A stretch of DNA of 64,000 nucleotides from Azospirillum sp. TSH58 (GTDB lineage Bacteria > Pseudomonadota > Alphaproteobacteria > Azospirillales > Azospirillaceae). Each line of letters begins with the position of its first letter. The first letter of the stretch is position 1. Below are positions 55,848 to 64,000 of this stretch, piece by piece. Where the stretch lies: assembly GCF_003119115.1 (NCBI RefSeq), contig NZ_CP022367.1:695001-759000 (forward strand), given 5' to 3'. Both the position numbers and the translations under genes were made by a program. Below the pieces are notes generated by a model. That model searched no databases, was not told the DNA's origin, and worked only from the letters and a program-made list of their open reading frames with translations.

Positions 55848-57185
55848 ATGAAAGTCCTCGAAGTTCTGGAAAAGAGCATCACCGTCTTCTGCATCGTCTC
55901 GTTCGGCGGGTCGGTGCTCCCGGCGCTGCTGACCGGCGGCGGCGCGACCGATCCGGACGCGCCGGGCGCGGTGATCTACTTCATGGCCGTCTACGTCATG
56001 ATCCTGGGCCTGATCGCGCTGCGGCCCAGCCTGGCCTTCCGCATCCCGACGGGAAGCCCGGCGGTGTCGCTGATCGTGGCGCTGGCCTTCCTGTCGGCCC
56101 TGTGGTCGATCTACCCGGACGTGACGCTGCGCCGCGCGGTGGCCTTCCTGTTCACCACCGCCTTCGCCGTCTACCTGGCCCTGCGCTACACCTTCCCGGA
56201 AATCGTCCGGATGCTGGCGACGGGCCTGTCGATCCTGATGGTGCTGTCCTACGTCTCGGTCTTCGCCATGCCGGCGGTCGGTCTCGACCACGAGCAGCAT
56301 GTCGGCGCCTGGAAGGGCATCTTCTGGCAGAAGAACGTGACGGGCCGCATGATGGTCTGGCTGGTGCTCTGCCTGCTCTGGCTCGACTGGACCCGCGAGG
56401 GCAAGCGCTGGGTGGTCCGCCCGCTGCTGCTGATGGCCCTGCTGCTGATCGTGATGAGCCGGTCGGGCACCGGTCTGGTCACCTCGATCCTGGTCGCCGG
56501 CCTGCTGCTGGTCAGCGGCTTCGTGCGCGGCGGCATCCGCAGCTTCGCGCCGGCCATGGCCTTCGTCCTGCTGGTCGCGGTGGTCGGCATCACCAGCGGC
56601 ACGACCTTCTGGCACGACATCCTCTACATGCTGGGCCGCGACCCGACGCTGACCGGGCGCACGGTGCTGTGGGAGCACACGCTGATGTCGATCCAGGACC
56701 GCTTCCTGCTCGGCTGGGGCTACGGCGCCTACTGGTACGGGGCCTACGGGCCGGGCAGCACCTTCACCCAGGGCTGGGGCATCAACTCCGCCCACAACGG
56801 GTGGATGGAGGCGTGGCTCGACCTCGGCCTGCCCGGCGTGATCCTGACGGCGATGCTGATGGGCCGGCTGCTGATCCAGGGCTTCGGCGCCATCCGCTAC
56901 AGCGGGAACCGCGCCGAGCCCGCCTGGATCTTCACCGTCGGCTGCGCCCTGCTGCTGATCTCGGTGTCGGAAAGCGTGTTCCTGGAACGCCACTCCCTGA
57001 ACTGGATCGTGCTGGTGATCGCGGTGACCCGCCTCGTGCAGCGCCGCCGCTGGGCGAAGATGCAGGCCCGGATCGAGGACCAGCAGCAGAACGCCCATGC
57101 CGCCTACGCCAGTTCCTCCCCCTACGGAACCTCCTACGGCGGGCCGCCGGCCGCCGGTTGGAGCGGTCCGGTCCGGCCCGGCTGA
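55848..57185 (+). CDS. O-antigen ligase/polymerase family membrane protein (Wzy-like)
   Basis: 445 residues from ATG 55848; the upstream in-frame extension is not family-like. About 10-12 hydrophobic helices span the protein, with the large periplasmic loop and Wzy_C pattern GWGYGAYWYGAYGPGSTF ... INSAHNGWMEAWLDLGLPGV around residues 290-340. The first 20 residues (MKVLEVLEKSITVFCIVSFGG) are a membrane helix. The C-terminal 45 residues are a Ser/Pro/Gly-rich tail. It most likely polymerises exopolysaccharide repeat units after flipping by Wzx. Confidence 0.83.
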   Translation: MKVLEVLEKSITVFCIVSFGGSVLPALLTGGGATDPDAPGAVIYFMAVYVMILGLIALRPSLAFRIPTGSPAVSLIVALAFLSALWSIYPDVTLRRAVAFLFTTAFAVYLALRYTFPEIVRMLATGLSILMVLSYVSVFAMPAVGLDHEQHVGAWKGIFWQKNVTGRMMVWLVLCLLWLDWTREGKRWVVRPLLLMALLLIVMSRSGTGLVTSILVAGLLLVSGFVRGGIRSFAPAMAFVLLVAVVGITSGTTFWHDILYMLGRDPTLTGRTVLWEHTLMSIQDRFLLGWGYGAYWYGAYGPGSTFTQGWGINSAHNGWMEAWLDLGLPGVILTAMLMGRLLIQGFGAIRYSGNRAEPAWIFTVGCALLLISVSESVFLERHSLNWIVLVIAVTRLVQRRRWAKMQARIEDQQQNAHAAYASSSPYGTSYGGPPAAGWSGPVRPG

Positions 57186-57246
57186 CGGAAAGGAGCCACC
57201 GCATGTTCCGCCCCCCGAATTCTCCGTCGCGACAGAAGGTAGTGTC

Positions 57247-58224
57247 ATGACGCCGCCGCAAGAGACGGGCCCGCAAGAGATGGCCCCGCAAGAGATGGCC
57301 CCGCAAGAGATGGTCACCGTCGTCATTCCCACCCGCAACCGGCCGGACATGGTCGCGCGGGCCGTGGAAAGCGCCCTGGGGCAGACCTACGCCCCGCTCG
57401 AGGTGGTCGTCGTCATCGACGGACCCGACCCCGCCACCGAGGAGCGCCTGCGGGCGTTCGGCGATCCCCGGCTGACCGTGATCGCGCTGGAACAGAACCG
57501 CGGCGCCGCCGGCGCCCGCAATCTGGGCGTGGAGCGCGCGAAGGGCGCCTGGATCGCCTTCCTCGACGACGACGACGAATGGATGCCGGGCAAGATCGCC
57601 CTGCAGATGGCCGCCCGCCCGCCCGGCGTGCGCTACCCGATCATGAGCTGCCGCTGCAAGGTGGTGACGGCCCGCGGCGACTTCGAATGGCCGCGGCGCC
57701 TGTGCACCCCGCGGGACCGGATCGGCGACTACCTGTTCGTCCGCCACGGGCTGTTCAAGGGCGAGACCTTCGCCCCCACCACCACCCTGCTGGCGCCGAA
57801 GGCGCTGCTCCAGCGCCAGCCGATCCCCAAGTCGGCCTTCGACGACTGGGAGTGGCTGATCTCCTGCGGGCAGATCGAAAGCTGCGCCCTGGTGACGGTG
57901 CCGGAGGTGCTGGCGATCCATTACACGGAATCGGACCGCATCACCCTGTCCACCTGCCACAACATCGACATGGCCCTGAACTGGGCGGAGTCGGTGCGGC
58001 CCAAGCTGTCGCCCCGCGCCTACGCCAGCCTGCTGCTGCAGGCCACCGGCGGGGAACAGGCGGCGCGCACCCCGGCGGTGCGCAAGCGCATCCTGAAATC
58101 GGCGCTGCGGGACGGCGCGCCGACCCCGATGGCGCTGACCACCTTCCTGATGCATTCGCTGATGCCGGTCGGGCTGCGGCGCCGACTGCGTCAGGCCATC
58201 TTCTCGGCTCCCGGCGCGGCGTGA
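57247..58224 (+). CDS. GT2 family glycosyltransferase
   Basis: 325 residues from ATG 57247. A GT2 GT-A core begins at VTVVIPTRNRPDMVARAVESALGQTYAPLEVVVVIDGPD. The donor-binding acidic site lies in GAWIAFLDDDDEWMPGKIA, and FDDWEWLISCG follows. The first about 22 residues are a repeated PQEMA motif coded by four 15-bp units (57256-57315), each later unit carrying an ATG, so initiation could slide. It follows the polymerase gene by 61 bp and adds a sugar to the lipid-linked repeat unit in the cytosol; donor unknown. Confidence 0.85.
   Translation: MTPPQETGPQEMAPQEMAPQEMVTVVIPTRNRPDMVARAVESALGQTYAPLEVVVVIDGPDPATEERLRAFGDPRLTVIALEQNRGAAGARNLGVERAKGAWIAFLDDDDEWMPGKIALQMAARPPGVRYPIMSCRCKVVTARGDFEWPRRLCTPRDRIGDYLFVRHGLFKGETFAPTTTLLAPKALLQRQPIPKSAFDDWEWLISCGQIESCALVTVPEVLAIHYTESDRITLSTCHNIDMALNWAESVRPKLSPRAYASLLLQATGGEQAARTPAVRKRILKSALRDGAPTPMALTTFLMHSLMPVGLRRRLRQAIFSAPGAA
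57256..57315 (+). repeat. Four tandem 15-bp repeats at the GT2 start
   Basis: The unit CCGCAAGAGATGGCC is repeated four times with few changes, and lies at the 5' end of the GT2 gene. Units 2-4 contain an in-frame ATG. Expansion or contraction would keep the frame but shift start choice. Confidence 0.9.
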
Positions 58225-58231
58225 GGTCAGA

Positions 58232-59440
58232 ATGGGTTTGATCGACAGGGGTTTCCGTCGCAAGAAGGCGTCCCGCGCCTGCATTGTCTTCGCCACCCCC
58301 GGCGCGCTCGACGGCGGCGGGGGGATCGGGCGGATGACGGGCTACATCGTCGACGCCTTCCAGAACAGTCCCGCCGCCCCGGACACCGTGGTGCTCGACA
58401 CCCGCGGCACCGGCAGCGCCCTGCTGTCGCCGGTCTATCTGGCCGGCACGCTGGCGCGGCTGGGCGCCATGATGCTGCGGCACCGCCCGTCGGTCGTGCA
58501 CATCAACGTGTCGGAGAACGCCAGCGTCTGGCGCAAGGCGGTGGTCCAGCTCTTCGCCGGGCTGTTCTCCTGCCCCACGGTCGTGCATCTGCACGGCGCG
58601 TCCTTCATGGAGTATTTCGACAAGGGGCCGGTGTCCCGCGCGATCAGCCGCTGGCTGTTCGACCGCTGCGGCATCGCGCTGGTGCTGGGCGAGAGCTGGC
58701 GGAACTTCCTGGTGCAGTCGGTCGGAACGGACCCGCACAAGGTGCGCGTGCTCTACAACGCCGTGCCGGACATCGGCGCCGACCTGCCGGTGCGCGCCGC
58801 GCCGCCGGAGGGAGCGATCGTGTCGCTCCTGGTGCTCGCCAACCTGTCGGAGCGCAAGGGCATCGGCACGCTGCTGCGTTCCTGCCGGCTGATGAAGGAC
58901 CAGGGCTTCCGCTTCCGGGTGACCATCGGCGGCGGCGGCGACGTCGAGGGCTACCGCCGCATGGCGGCGGAACTGGGCGTGGACGGCGAATGCCGGTTCG
59001 AGGGCTGGATCTCCCGCGAGCAGGCGCACGCCCATCTGCGCGATCACGACATGCTGCTTCTGCCCTCGACCCACGAGGGTCTGCCCATGGTGATCCTGGA
59101 GGCGCTGTCCACCGGCATGCCGGTCGTCACCACCCCGGTCGGCTCGATCCCGGAGGTGCTGACCGACGGGGAGACGGCGCGCATCGTCCCGGTCAACGAC
59201 CCGGAGGCGCTGGCCCATGCGGTCCGCGACCTCGCCGCCCGGCCGGCGCTCTACGCGCGCCTGTCGGCGGAGGGGCGCCGGCTGTTCCTGGAGAAATTCG
59301 TCATCGAGTCCTACGGCCGCAGCCTTCAGGACATCTATGCGGAGCTGAACCGTCCCGACGCCGTTCGGCGCCCCTCGCTGGGGGCGCTGCCCGACGCCGC
59401 GGCGGCGAAGCCATCGCTGACCCGCGCGGGCCGACAGTAA
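58232..59440 (+). CDS. GT4 glycosyltransferase
   Basis: 402 residues, GT-B fold. The N-terminal half has CIVFATPGALDGGGGIGRMTGYIVDAF and VVHLHGASFMEYFDKG. The C-terminal donor site shows the GT4 EX7E motif in STHEGLPMVILEALSTGMPVVTTPVGSIPEVL. It starts 7 bp after the GT2 stop, in the same operon. A related second copy follows at 59518, sharing the GG(M/I)GR and HLHG patterns, which suggests a local duplication with changed acceptor. Adds a sugar to the growing lipid-linked unit on the cytosolic side. Confidence 0.88.
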   Translation: MGLIDRGFRRKKASRACIVFATPGALDGGGGIGRMTGYIVDAFQNSPAAPDTVVLDTRGTGSALLSPVYLAGTLARLGAMMLRHRPSVVHINVSENASVWRKAVVQLFAGLFSCPTVVHLHGASFMEYFDKGPVSRAISRWLFDRCGIALVLGESWRNFLVQSVGTDPHKVRVLYNAVPDIGADLPVRAAPPEGAIVSLLVLANLSERKGIGTLLRSCRLMKDQGFRFRVTIGGGGDVEGYRRMAAELGVDGECRFEGWISREQAHAHLRDHDMLLLPSTHEGLPMVILEALSTGMPVVTTPVGSIPEVLTDGETARIVPVNDPEALAHAVRDLAARPALYARLSAEGRRLFLEKFVIESYGRSLQDIYAELNRPDAVRRPSLGALPDAAAAKPSLTRAGRQ

Positions 59441-59517
59441 GAACCCATTTTTCCGCGGGGTCCCTATTCCTTCCTCCCTGAAGCCTCGCGAGGGGAGCGC
59501 GACAGTCAGGAGCGGAT

Positions 59518-60645
59518 ATGATCTACATCGTTTCACCCGGCGGCACCCTCGAAAAGGGCGGCATGGGGCGAATCGTCGACAACTTCACGGCGGACTTAAG
59601 GGAAAACCGCCCCGACGTGAAGTTCGAGGTGATCGACAGCTACGGGCCGGACGCGAAATTCCACCTGATGCCCTTCTACTTCGCCGCCGCGATGCTGCGC
59701 CTGTTCGGCTGCTTCGTGACCGGCAAGGCCCAGCTCGTGCACATCCACATGGCCGAGTACGGCAGCGTTCTGCGCAAGGGGCTGATCGTCGCCATGGCTT
59801 CGCTGTTCCGGGTGCCGGTCGTGCTGCATCTGCACGGGGGCCGTTTTCCGAAGCATTACGAGGACGCCAAGCCGCTGTCCCGCTGGGCCATCCGCCACAT
59901 GATGGAGATGACCAGCGAGGTGGTGGTGCTGGGCGAATACTGGCGCAACTGGGTGGTCACCACCTTCCCGGCCGTGCGCCGTACGACCCTTCTGCACAAC
60001 GCCGTGCCGGGGCCGGAGACCATCCCGGAGCGCGCGGAGGACGGGCCGGTGCGCCTGCTGTTCCTCGGCCGCCTGATCAAGCTGAAGGGCATCGACGTCC
60101 TGCTGGACGCCCTGGCGTCGGAGGCCTGCCGCAGCCGCTCCTGGCAGCTGACCATCGCCGGCGACGGCGATCTGGAGACCTACCGCGCCCAGGCCAAGGC
60201 GCTTGGGCTTGAGGATCGTGTGCGCTTCACCGGCTGGCTCGACCAGACCGGCTGCCGCAAGGAGCTGGTGCAGGCCCATGTTCTGGTCCAGCCCTCCATG
60301 TTCGAAGGCCTGCCGATGTCGGTTCTGGAGGCCATGGCCAACGGCCTGACCATCGTCGCCACCCCGGTCGGCAGCGTGGGCGACGCCATCGCCGACGAGG
60401 AGACCGGCCTGCTGGTTCCGCCGGGCGACCGGGCGGCCCTGGCCGAGGCGCTGGCCCGCGTGATCGACGACGCGGAGCTGCGCCGCCGGCTGGGCCAGGG
60501 CGCCCGCCGCCGCTTCGAACGGCAGTTCGACATCGCCGTCTACCGCGAGCGCATCGTCGAGATCTACCGACGCAACGCCCGCGGCTGGATGTCCGAGCCG
60601 GCGCCCACGGCATCCATCGGGCCACGCCGGGCGCGCTCCGGCTGA
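59518..60645 (+). CDS. GT4 glycosyltransferase, paralogue of the preceding gene
   Basis: 375 residues. It starts MIYIVSPGGTLEKGGMGRIVDNFTADL; HLHGGRFPKHYEDAKPLSRW parallels the HLHGASFMEYFDKGPVSR of the upstream enzyme, and VVLGEYWRNWVV parallels VLGESWRNFLV. Donor site: PSMFEGLPMSVLEAMANGLTIVATPVGSVGDAIADEE with the EX7E glutamates. Duplicate genes often add consecutive, similar sugars. It is 77 bp after the first GT4 gene in the same direction. Confidence 0.88.
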   Translation: MIYIVSPGGTLEKGGMGRIVDNFTADLRENRPDVKFEVIDSYGPDAKFHLMPFYFAAAMLRLFGCFVTGKAQLVHIHMAEYGSVLRKGLIVAMASLFRVPVVLHLHGGRFPKHYEDAKPLSRWAIRHMMEMTSEVVVLGEYWRNWVVTTFPAVRRTTLLHNAVPGPETIPERAEDGPVRLLFLGRLIKLKGIDVLLDALASEACRSRSWQLTIAGDGDLETYRAQAKALGLEDRVRFTGWLDQTGCRKELVQAHVLVQPSMFEGLPMSVLEAMANGLTIVATPVGSVGDAIADEETGLLVPPGDRAALAEALARVIDDAELRRRLGQGARRRFERQFDIAVYRERIVEIYRRNARGWMSEPAPTASIGPRRARSG

Positions 60646-60762
60646 CGATCCCGCCGATCCGGGCCCGGTCCAGCACCGGGCCCGTCCTGCCATTCAACCG
60701 GTCCGCAACCGCCTCGCCAGCCGTGAACAAAGGACCGGACACACAGCAGAGGTCCAATCCCC

Positions 60763-61674
60763 ATGAAGCAAGCCATCGCGGCCGGAATCGTGCGCTGGAC
60801 GGGAGTCGGTGCCCTGTTCCGAAACCTGTTCGCGCGCCGGAACGTGACGATCGTCGTGTATCACGACCCGGACCCGGAGGTGATGCGCGCCCATCTCGCC
60901 TGGTACGCCGAACGCTACAGCTTCACCACGCTGGACGCGGTGGCCGACGCGCTGGAGAGCGGGCGGTGGGGCGACCTGCCGCCCTATCCGCTTGTCGTCA
61001 CCTTCGACGACGGCCACCGCAACAACGCCCGCCTGGAACCCCTGTTCAAGGAATTCGGGGTGCGCCCGACCATCTATCTGTGCAGCCGCGTGGTCGGCAC
61101 CGCCCGCCCCTACTGGTGGAAGACCGGAGCCGCCGGGCGAATCGGCGTCGAGACGCTGAAACGCCTTTCCGACCCCGAACGCCGCCGCCGGCTGGCCGAA
61201 GCCGGCGACGATCCCGACCTGGACGGCGCCGACCGCCAGTCGCTGACCTGGGACGAGGTGCGGCATCTGGCCTCCGTCACCGATTACGGCGCCCACACCC
61301 GCACCCACCCGATCCTCCTGCAATGCGACGACCAGCGCTGCGCCGAGGAGATCGCTCTGTGCAAGACCGAGCTGGAGGAGGCCACCGGCCTGCCCTGCCG
61401 CCATTTCGCCTTCCCCAACGGCGATTTCAGCGACCGCGAGGTGGCGATCATCCGCCAGGCCGGCTACCGCACCGCGCGCACCATCGATCCGGGCTGGAAC
61501 GGTCCGAAGGCGGACCCGCTGCGCCTGCACGCCGTGCCGATTTCCGACGACGCCTCGATGGACTGGCTGTCGGTGCAGGTGACCGGCATTCCGGCCTGGC
61601 TGCGCAAGCGCAAGAACGGCGGCGGCGCGCCGGCGCCGACCCCGACACACGGCGATCCCCTGCCGGCGGCGTGA
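60763..61674 (+). CDS. Polysaccharide deacetylase (CE4 family)
   Basis: 303 residues. The NodB-homology block has VVYHDPDPEVM, the metal-binding TFDDGHRNNARL (Asp-Asp), TDYGAHTRTHPILLQ with the His-x3-His pair, and HFAFPNGDFSDREV. The short N-terminus has an uncleaved-looking hydrophobic stretch. CE4 enzymes remove N- or O-acetyl groups from polysaccharides. A GC hairpin (60660-60684) precedes the gene but lacks a T tail. Within the locus it probably deacetylates the exopolysaccharide or a precursor. The C-terminal 20 residues are a Gly/Pro-rich tail. Confidence 0.87.
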   Translation: MKQAIAAGIVRWTGVGALFRNLFARRNVTIVVYHDPDPEVMRAHLAWYAERYSFTTLDAVADALESGRWGDLPPYPLVVTFDDGHRNNARLEPLFKEFGVRPTIYLCSRVVGTARPYWWKTGAAGRIGVETLKRLSDPERRRRLAEAGDDPDLDGADRQSLTWDEVRHLASVTDYGAHTRTHPILLQCDDQRCAEEIALCKTELEEATGLPCRHFAFPNGDFSDREVAIIRQAGYRTARTIDPGWNGPKADPLRLHAVPISDDASMDWLSVQVTGIPAWLRKRKNGGGAPAPTPTHGDPLPAA

Positions 61675-62210
61675 TCCTCGCCTTATGACAAGCGCTTCAG
61701 ATGTCCCCTCTCCCCTCTGGGGAGAGGGTTAGGGTGAGGGGGTTGCGCTTTTGCCGGACGTCCCGCCACGCGCAACCCCCTCACCCGGCCCTTCGGGCCA
61801 CCCTCTCCCCGGAGGGGCGAGGGAAAGCACGCGCAACCCCCTCAGCAACCATGACGAGAGCGATAGGCCCTCCTACGCCGCAAGTCAGAGAGGGTTCCCC
61901 AAGAGTACGAGAAGGTATTCCCTGCTCAATTGCAATGACCCTGAGTGGTTAGCCACTGTCTTCACCGTCCGATCATCCTTTGCACTCTCGAAAACACCGC
62001 ATTCGAATGCAATAAAGAATGACGTACTCGGCGGCGTTGCCGGAACCTCTCTGCAAAGAACGGGAAATGCCTTTCCCAATCCCACGCAACGAGGCGGTAA
62101 CACCGAAAGGAACGGACCGACCCCTTTGGAGTAACTCCCACAGAGGCCGACCACCGTCCCGAACTGCCGGCCAAGGATCGACGATCAAACCCACAGGAGT
62201 TGCCAGCGAC
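61675..62210. other. Intergenic region before the acyl carrier protein gene
   Basis: About 540 bases. The first 150 hold repeat copy E. From about 61890 the composition becomes less GC-rich. An open frame continues upstream of the ACP start to 62019 but its sequence is not protein-like (Pro/Arg-rich). A promoter for the ACP-ligase pair is likely here, which would make it a separate transcription unit. Confidence 0.55.
61705..61823. repeat. Palindromic intergenic repeat, copy E (short form)
   Basis: CCCTCTCCCC-TCTG-GGGAGAGGG hairpin, then GGTGAGGGGGTTGCG with its inverted arm CGCAACCCCCTCACC, then CCCTCTCCCCGGAGGGGCGAGGG. It is copy A without the 60-bp inner insert. Confidence 0.88.
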
Positions 62211-62507
62211 ATGCGGACCGCCATCACCACCGAGACGACGACCCTGAGCGCACCCGCCACCCAGGAGATCCGCGCCTTCATCGTGGAGAACTTCCTGCTC
62301 GGCAGCGACTCCGGCTTCGACAACGCCGAATCCCTGCTGGAGACCGGCATCATCGACTCCACCGGCATCATGCACGTGGTGGCCTTCCTCGAGGAGCACT
62401 TCGGCATCATCGTCGAGGACGAGGACATGGTGGCCGACAACCTCGAGTCGGTCAGCCGCATCGCCGCCTATGTCGAGCGCAAGCGGACCCTGAAGGACGC
62501 GGCCTGA
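62211..62507 (+). CDS. Acyl carrier protein
   Basis: 98 residues from ATG 62211, with a CAGGAG Shine-Dalgarno in the preceding 20 bases. The carrier fold contains IRAFIVENFLL, then the phosphopantetheine site IIDSTGI with the modified Ser in DST, and the acidic helix VVAFLEEHFGIIVEDEDM. This is not the housekeeping fatty-acid AcpP, whose motif is DSLD. It lies 64 bp before an acyl-AMP ligase, so it probably carries an acyl or aminoacyl group loaded by that ligase and delivers it within the polysaccharide or an associated natural-product pathway. Confidence 0.87.
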   Translation: MRTAITTETTTLSAPATQEIRAFIVENFLLGSDSGFDNAESLLETGIIDSTGIMHVVAFLEEHFGIIVEDEDMVADNLESVSRIAAYVERKRTLKDAA

Positions 62508-62571
62508 TCCTTCCGCCAGGACGGAACGGACCATCGGGACAGTCACCGGAGTCAGGCAAGGGAACAGCGTC

Positions 62572-64000
62572 ATGGCGCACCTGCTTCATCAGTTCCTCAG
62601 CGAAACCGCCGAAAGGCGGCCTCACCACACCGCGCTGATCGCGGGTGAGAACGCCGTCACCTTCGCCGAGCTGGACCGCCAGAGCGACGCCGTCGCCTGC
62701 GCGCTCCAGTCCGCCGGGGTGGTGCGCGGCGACCGCGTGGCGGTCATGCTGGAGAACTCGATCGAGTATGTCGCGGGCCTGTTCGGCGCGCTGAAGGCCG
62801 GGGCCGTCTATGTCCCCGTCAACCCGTCCACCAAGGCGGACAAGCTGGCCTACATCCTGACCGATGCCGGCGTGCGGGCGTTGATCGCGCCTGCCGCGCT
62901 CGCCCGGCAGGTTGTGCCGGCGGCTGGCGAGGCGCCTCACCTCGCCACGACGCTGTGGGTCGGGCCCGCCGTGCCGGCCGGGGCCGGCGGGCTCTCCTTC
63001 ACAGACATCGTGGCAGCCCATCCGGACGCCCCGTCCGGAAGCGCCAAGCCGCAAAGCCGCGGCCTGATCGACCAGGATCTGGCCGCCATCCTCTACACCT
63101 CGGGAACCACCGGGCGGCCCAAGGGCGTCATGCTCAGCCACGCCGCGCTGGTGAACACCACCTGGTCGATCTCCACCTATCTGGAGAACACGCCCGACGA
63201 CGTCGTGATGTGCGTCCTGCCGCTGACCTTCGGGTACGGCCTGTCGCAGATCCTGACCGGGGCGCGGGTCGGCTTCACGGTGGTCCTGGAACGCTCCTTC
63301 GCCTTCCCGGCGGAAACGCTGGCCCGCATGGTGAAGCACCGCATCACCGGCCTGCCCGGCGTGCCGACCTTCTTCTCCACGCTGCTGGGGATGGAGGCGC
63401 TGAAGACCGCCGACCTGTCCTCCCTGCGCTATCTGACCAACGCGGCGGCCCCCCTGCCGACCGCCCACATCGACCGCCTGCGCGAGCGCTTTCCCGATGC
63501 CGCCTTCTACTCGATGTACGGCATGACGGAGTGCTGCACCCGCATCTGCTACCTCGACCCGCGCGACCTCGGCACCAAGACCGCCTCGGTGGGCCGGGCC
63601 ATCCCCAACTGCGAAGCCTATGTGGTGGACGAGCTGGGCAACCGCGCCGCCCCCGGCGAGGTCGGCGAACTGGTGGTCCGCGGCGCCAACGTGATGCGCG
63701 GCTACTGGAACCGCCCGGAGGAGACCGCCAAGCGCCTGCGCAGCGGGCCGCAGGGCGAGACGCTGCTCTACACCGGCGATCTCTTCACCATGGACGCCGA
63801 CGGCTGCCTCTACTTCGTCAGCCGCAAGGACGACGTCTTCAAGTGCCGCGGCGAGAAGGTCAGCCCCAAGGAGGTCGAGAACGCCCTCTACGAGCTGGAG
63901 GCCGTGGTCGAGGCCGCCGTCCTCGGCGTGCCCGACCCCGCCGACGGCATGGCGGTGAAGGCCTATCTGGTCGTCCGCCCCGGCGCCACCCTGACCGAGA
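62572..64000 (+). CDS. AMP-forming acyl-CoA/acyl-ACP ligase, C-terminus outside window
   Basis: 476 complete codons visible, open at the right edge. It starts MAHLLHQFLSETAERRPHHTALI and has the ANL-superfamily core: ILYTSGTTGRPKGVMLSH (P-loop), YGMTEC (adenylate binding), LYTGDLF (Asp), VSRKDDVFKCRGEKVSP (hinge) and EVENALYELEAV. The C-terminal Lys-containing end is beyond the window. It activates a carboxylic acid as acyl-AMP. The upstream ACP, 64 bp away, is the probable acceptor. The acid is unknown; the locus suggests acylation of exopolysaccharide or its lipid anchor. Confidence 0.87.
   Translation, partial: MAHLLHQFLSETAERRPHHTALIAGENAVTFAELDRQSDAVACALQSAGVVRGDRVAVMLENSIEYVAGLFGALKAGAVYVPVNPSTKADKLAYILTDAGVRALIAPAALARQVVPAAGEAPHLATTLWVGPAVPAGAGGLSFTDIVAAHPDAPSGSAKPQSRGLIDQDLAAILYTSGTTGRPKGVMLSHAALVNTTWSISTYLENTPDDVVMCVLPLTFGYGLSQILTGARVGFTVVLERSFAFPAETLARMVKHRITGLPGVPTFFSTLLGMEALKTADLSSLRYLTNAAAPLPTAHIDRLRERFPDAAFYSMYGMTECCTRICYLDPRDLGTKTASVGRAIPNCEAYVVDELGNRAAPGEVGELVVRGANVMRGYWNRPEETAKRLRSGPQGETLLYTGDLFTMDADGCLYFVSRKDDVFKCRGEKVSPKEVENALYELEAVVEAAVLGVPDPADGMAVKAYLVVRPGATLTE

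Noticed and set aside
60660..60684. GC hairpin after the second GT4 gene as a terminator
   Set aside because: The stem CGGGCCCGGT/ACCGGGCCCG is perfect but no T tract follows; the deacetylase gene continues in the same direction.
62019..62210. Upstream extension of the ACP reading frame
   Set aside because: The extra residues are not ACP-like; the ATG at 62211 has a Shine-Dalgarno and gives the normal carrier length.

Overview
The window is about 64 kb of GC-rich chromosome-type DNA with tight gene packing, GTGA/ATGA start-stop overlaps and many GTG starts. The gene order hisG-hisD-UPF0262-LMW phosphatase ... infA-maf-RNase E/G-yacG-tRNA-Phe, a SUV3-like helicase with a zinc-ribbon tail, and large polysaccharide loci point to an alphaproteobacterium of the Rhodospirillales, most likely Azospirillum or a close relative. 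This is inferred from gene content and composition, not from a database search.

Layout. 1-4.5 kb: the end of a polyamine-type ABC permease pair, a divergent HTH-cupin regulator, then gabD and gabT, which form a putrescine/GABA-to-succinate route with a perfect palindromic operator between regulator and enzymes. 4.6-7.5 kb: a glycosyltransferase-like gene and a four-gene TetR operon (TetR, AHSA1/SRPBCC, VOC/PhnB, DUF1428). 7.6-8.8 kb: a decayed second copy of the glycosyltransferase-like gene, split by an 870-bp IS5-family element with a TA target duplication. 9.1-11.2 kb: an AT-rich, clearly foreign two-gene island made of a three-Cys-motif Gp37/Gp68 (DUF5131) protein and its TcmP partner. 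11.2-15.4 kb: arginine/ornithine catabolism (M14-type deacylase, ornithine aminotransferase, arginase) with a divergent Lrp/AsnC regulator.

15.6-21.8 kb: an orphan ParA-type ATPase with a hydrophobic C-terminal tail, and a four-gene glycosyltransferase operon (GT10, a GT-A-like protein, a TPR-GT41 SPINDLY/OGT-like enzyme, a GT7-like enzyme) lying directly downstream of tRNA-Phe. 22.1-31.3 kb: housekeeping genes on the minus strand (yacG, RNase E/G, maf, infA, LMW phosphatase, UPF0262, hisD, hisG), interrupted by a lytic transglycosylase-like gene and a hybrid histidine kinase. 31.4-42.8 kb: a secreted proline-rich protein, a pentapeptide-repeat protein, a second hybrid kinase, glgX, an orphan Nif11-like small protein, a small winged-helix gene pair, phosphoglycerate mutase and the helicase.

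43.3-64 kb: an exopolysaccharide locus. It carries initiation (WbaP-type phosphoglycosyltransferase), assembly (WecG/TagA, GT2 and two GT4 enzymes, SAM methyltransferase), export and polymerisation (Wzx, Wzy/ligase-like, Wzz-BY-kinase) and modification/trimming (GH10, GH5, CE4 deacetylase), and it ends with an acyl carrier protein and an acyl-AMP ligase cut by the window edge. The GH5 enzyme is notable because its catalytic domain appears to sit inside a Calx-beta fold. Five copies of a palindromic GC-rich intergenic repeat are scattered through the window.

The best candidates for an under-described system are the AT-rich DUF5131-TcmP pair, the tailed ParA beside the OGT-type operon, and the ACP/acyl-ligase attached to the exopolysaccharide locus.
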